Below are positions 61,706 through 64,000 of a stretch of DNA of 64,000 bases, one piece after another. The position numbers were made by a program, and so were the translations under genes. Source of the stretch: Gemmatimonadales bacterium. Its GTDB lineage: Bacteria > Gemmatimonadota > Gemmatimonadetes > Gemmatimonadales > GWC2-71-9. Positions within the stretch are counted from its first letter, which is position 1; the number at the start of each line of letters is the position of its first letter. The notes beneath the pieces are model-generated. The model ran no database searches and was not told where the DNA came from. It saw nothing but the letters and a program-made list of their open reading frames with translations. The stretch spans positions 17,856 to 81,855 of the forward strand of contig DASUJH010000025.1 in NCBI GenBank assembly GCA_036279355.1, read 5' to 3'.

Positions 61706-63392
61706 TGGCGGGCTCTCCTGCGGGATCGCTGATGGCGTCCGCGGCTTTCCCCTCGCCGCGCCGCGCTCGCGGGCGCAGCTCGGCGCGCACCTCGTCGATC
61801 GGCCGCTCGGTAGCCGCCGCAATCAGCGCCTCGTCCGGTTGTCGATCGGCAAAGGCCGCGAACGCCTCTCCCGCTTCGCGCTCGGCGAGCCAGAAGCGCA
61901 CGAGCCGCTCGACGTGCCCGTTGACCAGCTCCGCCGCTACCCGCTTCACGACCGGCAGCCCGATCGCCGCGCGCACGCCCTGGCCGCCGCGCAGGTAGAT
62001 GTCGTAGCCCTCCTGCTTCTCTCCGCTCGCGGTCCGCTCGCGCAGCGTGGTGCCCTGGAGGCCGATGTCGCCGGTCCAGTGGTGCGCGCAGGCGTGGGGG
62101 CAGCCGTCGAGATGGATGCGGAGACCCGACGCGGCCTCGCCGAACACCGACTCCAGGTGATCGAGCAACGCGGCCAACCGGGGCTTGGTGAGCGCCACCG
62201 CGTAGTTGCAGAGCGGCGACCCGGTGCACGCAATGCTTACCGCGCGCACCCGGTTCACGCCGAGTGGAAAGCCGAGCTCGGAGACGTCGGCCACCACCCG
62301 GTCTACCGCGGCGGCCGGCACGTTGGCCAGAATGAAGTTCTGTTCCCGCGTGAGCCGGATTTCGGCGCCCGCCTTCTCGGCCACATCGGCCACACGCAGG
62401 AGTTGCTCGCCGCTGATGAGCCCTACCGGCACCGGCACCCCGATCCACGCGAGCCCCGGCTGCCGCTGCGGATGTACGCCGCTCCCGTGCTCGCCGGGGA
62501 GGGGTGCCGGCGCCGCCAGGTCCGGAAGCCGGAAGCCGAGCCGCTCCTCGACCTGGGCGCGGTACGGCTCGGGCCCCACGTCGTCCATCATGAACTTGAG
62601 CCGCGCTTTGACCCGGGACATCCGGTACTTGGGCGTCCCTTTCCAGACGTCCACAATTGCGCGAAGCGCGGGAATGGTGAGATCGGCGTCGACGAACGCA
62701 CCCAGGTCGCGCGAGATGCGCGGCACCGTCGAGAGTCCGCCGCCCACCCGCACGGCAAACCCCGGCCGCCCATTGCGCATGGCGCCGACCAGCGCGATGC
62801 AGTGCATCTCCGGCAGGTTGCACTGATGGGGGCACGCGGCGAGCGTGATCTTGTGCTTGCGCGGCAGGTCGGAGTATTCGCGGTTGCCGTAAAAGAACGC
62901 GGCCACCTCGCGGAGCACCGGCGCCACGTCGAACAACTCGCCGGGATCGATGCCGGACACCGGGCAACCGGTGACGTTTCGCACCGTGTCGCCGCAGCCG
63001 CCCGCCATCGTGAAGCCCGCCCGACCGAGCGTCTCGAAAATCTCCGGCAGGTGGCGCAGCTCGATCCAGTGGAGCTGAACATTCTGACGGGTCGTGAGCT
63101 CGCCGTACCCGCGCCCGTAGCGCACCGACAGCGCGCCGATCGTCCTGAGCCTCGCCGGCGTCAGCACCCCGCCCGGGATCTTCACCCGCATCATGAAGTA
63201 CCCGGTCTTCGGTTTGTCGTGGTACAGGCCGTACCACTGCAAGCGCACGATGTCCTCTTCCGGCACGCTCTCGTAGCTCCGGGTCGCGAGCTCGGGGAAC
63301 TCGTGCAGGATGTCGAGCGGAAACTTTTCGGCCTTGAGCCGCTCGATCGAATTGCGCTTGAGGACCTGATCGCGGGTGATCGGTGCCGTCAT
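61698..63392 (-). CDS. sir: Ferredoxin-type sulfite (or nitrite) reductase
   Basis: 564 residues with the duplicated sirohaem reductase fold. The first half has YGRGYGELTTRQNVQLHWIE and GGCGDTVRNVTGCPVSGID. The sirohaem/[4Fe-4S] ligands are SIACTGSPLCNYA (near 385) and LDGCPHACAHHWTGDIGLQG (near 430). Setting among sulfate genes makes sulfite the likely substrate; electrons should come from ferredoxin, since no flavoprotein subunit is present. The ATG is 18 bases after a T-rich terminator tail, with GGAG about 12 bases upstream. It is the first structural gene behind a cysteine-codon leader. Confidence 0.93.
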   Translation of the reverse strand: MTAPITRDQVLKRNSIERLKAEKFPLDILHEFPELATRSYESVPEEDIVRLQWYGLYHDKPKTGYFMMRVKIPGGVLTPARLRTIGALSVRYGRGYGELTTRQNVQLHWIELRHLPEIFETLGRAGFTMAGGCGDTVRNVTGCPVSGIDPGELFDVAPVLREVAAFFYGNREYSDLPRKHKITLAACPHQCNLPEMHCIALVGAMRNGRPGFAVRVGGGLSTVPRISRDLGAFVDADLTIPALRAIVDVWKGTPKYRMSRVKARLKFMMDDVGPEPYRAQVEERLGFRLPDLAAPAPLPGEHGSGVHPQRQPGLAWIGVPVPVGLISGEQLLRVADVAEKAGAEIRLTREQNFILANVPAAAVDRVVADVSELGFPLGVNRVRAVSIACTGSPLCNYAVALTKPRLAALLDHLESVFGEAASGLRIHLDGCPHACAHHWTGDIGLQGTTLRERTASGEKQEGYDIYLRGGQGVRAAIGLPVVKRVAAELVNGHVERLVRFWLAEREAGEAFAAFADRQPDEALIAAATERPIDEVRAELRPRARRGEGKAADAISDPAGEPANV

Positions 63393-63410
63393 GCCGTGTG
63401 CGCGCTCCAG

Positions 63411-63445
63411 AAAAGAAAAAGGCCCGGGAGCGGATCCCGGGCCTT
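63411..63445 (-). terminator. Intrinsic terminator in the leader of the sulfite reductase operon
   Basis: Reading the minus strand, AAGGCCCGGG pairs perfectly with CCCGGGCCTT across a seven-base loop, and the tail TTTTTCTTTT follows. It stands before the first structural gene, not after the last, so it acts as an attenuator rather than an operon end. Confidence 0.8.
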
Positions 63446-63458
63446 GCGAGTCGCGTGA

Positions 63459-63505
63459 GGTCCCGTGGTGCTCCGCTACGCCAAAGGGGCGGAGCCGTCG
63501 GGACC
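63459..63505 (-). promoter_or_regulatory. Two-part hairpin between leader peptide and terminator
   Basis: Two stacked 7-bp stems: GGTCCCG with CGGGACC, and inside it GCTCCGC with GCGGAGC, closing a 12-base loop. The 8 bases GGCTCCGC in its 5' arm (minus strand 63496-63489) are also perfectly complementary to GCGGAGCC at 63574-63567, directly after the leader's Cys codons. An alternative fold is therefore possible. Confidence 0.7.
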
Positions 63506-63522
63506 GGTAAACGAGCGGTACG

Positions 63523-63615
63523 CTAGCCTGAGCCTGTGGGCATACGTGCCGCGCGCGGTTCGACAGGGCTCCGCGAGCGACAACAACACATGGCCAGGTG
63601 AGCGCTATGCATCAT
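63523..63615 (-). CDS. Leaderless leader peptide with three consecutive Cys codons
   Basis: Thirty codons from ATG ATG at 63615 to a TAG at 63525. Codons 10-12 are TGT TGT TGT (63588-63580). The peptide begins MMHSAHLAMCCCRSRS and has no homology expected of a functional protein. The promoter's -10 box ends seven bases before the ATG, so the mRNA should begin at or next to it without a ribosome site. A hairpin and terminator follow, then the sulfite reductase gene. By analogy with mycobacterial polycysteine leaderless sORFs and amino-acid attenuators, ribosome stalling at the Cys codons when cysteine is short would sense the end product of the operon. Sensing is inference; the parts are seen. 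Confidence 0.7.
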   Translation of the reverse strand: MMHSAHLAMCCCRSRSPVEPRAARMPTGSG

Positions 63616-63622
63616 GGCGGGA

Positions 63623-63652
63623 ATTAATGCGGCCCCCAGCCGCGCTTGTCAA
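63623..63652 (-). promoter_or_regulatory. Promoter of the sulfate-assimilation operon
   Basis: TTGACA (six of six) and ATTAAT (four of six to TATAAT) are 18 bases apart on the minus strand. Seven bases separate the -10 from the ATG ATG of the leader peptide. Confidence 0.7.
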
Positions 63653-63684
63653 GCCCGGGAATCACCGCCGGTAGTGTCCGGTTT

Positions 63685-64000
63685 TCATTGTAACGGCTTC
63701 GCGGGGTCCATCCGCGCGATGATCTCCTTCACGGTCCAGACCTGATCGGTCAAGCCGGCCGCCATCGCGGGCGTCGTCTTGCTCCCGTGCCCGGCGGCGG
63801 TCAGCGTCTGGTGGGGCCGGCAGTAGTTGTAGTACAGGAAAAAGAGGCTCACCGCATGTGCGTGATTCACCGCCTTCTTGCTGAAGGCGTTGGTCAAGCG
63901 CGTGAATCGGCGATTCTGCATCCGCAGCGTCAGGTTACTCCGCTCGACATACGAGGTCGAGATGAGGTCGGGATCGGGGCGCCCGATCATTCGCACCTTC
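63685..64000 (-). mobile_element. IS1-like transposase, 3' part, cut by window edge
   Basis: At least 105 residues in frame from the right edge to a TGA. DLISTSYVERSNLTLRMQNR, then RFTRLTNAFSKKAVNHAHAV and FLYYNYCRPHQTLTAAG, match the C-terminal half of a DDE transposase common in environmental IS elements (IS1-like; family name held loosely). The catalytic Glu is probably in YVERSN. The bases GTAGTGTCCGGTTTTCA just beyond the stop (63671-63687) look like the element's terminal inverted repeat. The element ends about 20 bases from the sulfate operon promoter. The N-terminal half and other end are outside the window. Confidence 0.75.

Noticed and set aside
63393..63650. SAM-I, SAM-II, SAH or cobalamin riboswitch in the sulfite reductase leader
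   Set aside because: None of the conserved core strings of these classes are present, and a short ORF with Cys codons explains the layout better.
63465..63674. Plus-strand 69-codon frame over the sulfate operon leader
   Set aside because: No ribosome site, and it overlaps the hairpin, leader peptide and promoter on the other strand.

Overview
The window is about 70% GC with strong G/C bias at third codon positions. It looks like the chromosome of a soil bacterium of the Gemmatimonadota. This rests on a Ser/Thr kinase with the glycine loop and wording typical of that phylum, dense PAS and hybrid histidine kinases, DinB and DUF-type accessory genes, a PQQ dehydrogenase, and the general style of the proteome. 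It is a family-level inference, not proof. There is no rRNA, tRNA or CRISPR array. One insertion sequence is cut by the right edge.

Layout. 1-5400: a degenerate phosphatase-superfamily gene with a PPOX gene, a VOC protein, then a minus-strand trio made of a PDZ-bearing pseudoprotease, an intact trypsin-like protease without PDZ, and an atypical LuxR regulator. 5600-9600: a secreted ankyrin protein divergent from a lanthanide-type PQQ alcohol dehydrogenase and its dihaem cytochrome. 9600-18600: two methyltransferases around a DUF488 gene, a membrane Ser/Thr kinase, an outer-membrane barrel, small genes, a MOSC-DinB fusion and a winged-helix/DUF5985-like operon. 18600-29000: three multidomain histidine kinases, including a 2149-residue protein with eleven 92-residue HAMP repeats. 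A perfect TGTGA-N6-TCACA site sits in the divergent promoter region. 29000-45500: metabolic and accessory genes (PhzF, metallophosphoesterase, glycogen debranching enzyme, UppS with its own winged-helix regulator and operator, MscL, ECF sigma with a DGPF protein, BNR/MoaD pair, Nramp-related transporter, MFS transporter). 45500-50800: a nine-gene, overlapping minus-strand stress-type cluster in which the alcohol dehydrogenase has lost its middle; a neighbouring plus-strand YdeI-like gene has also lost its middle. 51200-53200: another hybrid kinase with a CRP-like half-match upstream.

53100-63650 is one long minus-strand operon for assimilatory sulfate reduction: sulfite reductase, APS/PAPS reductase, a small unknown protein, fused ATP sulfurylase/APS kinase, siroheme synthase, and a complete sulfate ABC importer (CysA, Sbp, CysT, CysW). 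Import, activation, reduction and the sirohaem cofactor are thus encoded together.

The most striking element is the leader of that operon. A TTGACA/ATTAAT promoter sits 7 bases before an ATG ATG, so the transcript should be leaderless. It opens a 30-codon peptide whose codons 10-12 are three consecutive cysteine codons. A strong two-part hairpin and a canonical intrinsic terminator with a T-rich tail follow, just before the sulfite reductase start. An 8-base segment right after the cysteine codons is perfectly complementary to one arm of the hairpin. This has the parts of a cysteine-responsive attenuator. It resembles in outline the polycysteine leaderless sORFs described in mycobacteria, but here it carries an intrinsic terminator and lies in a different phylum.
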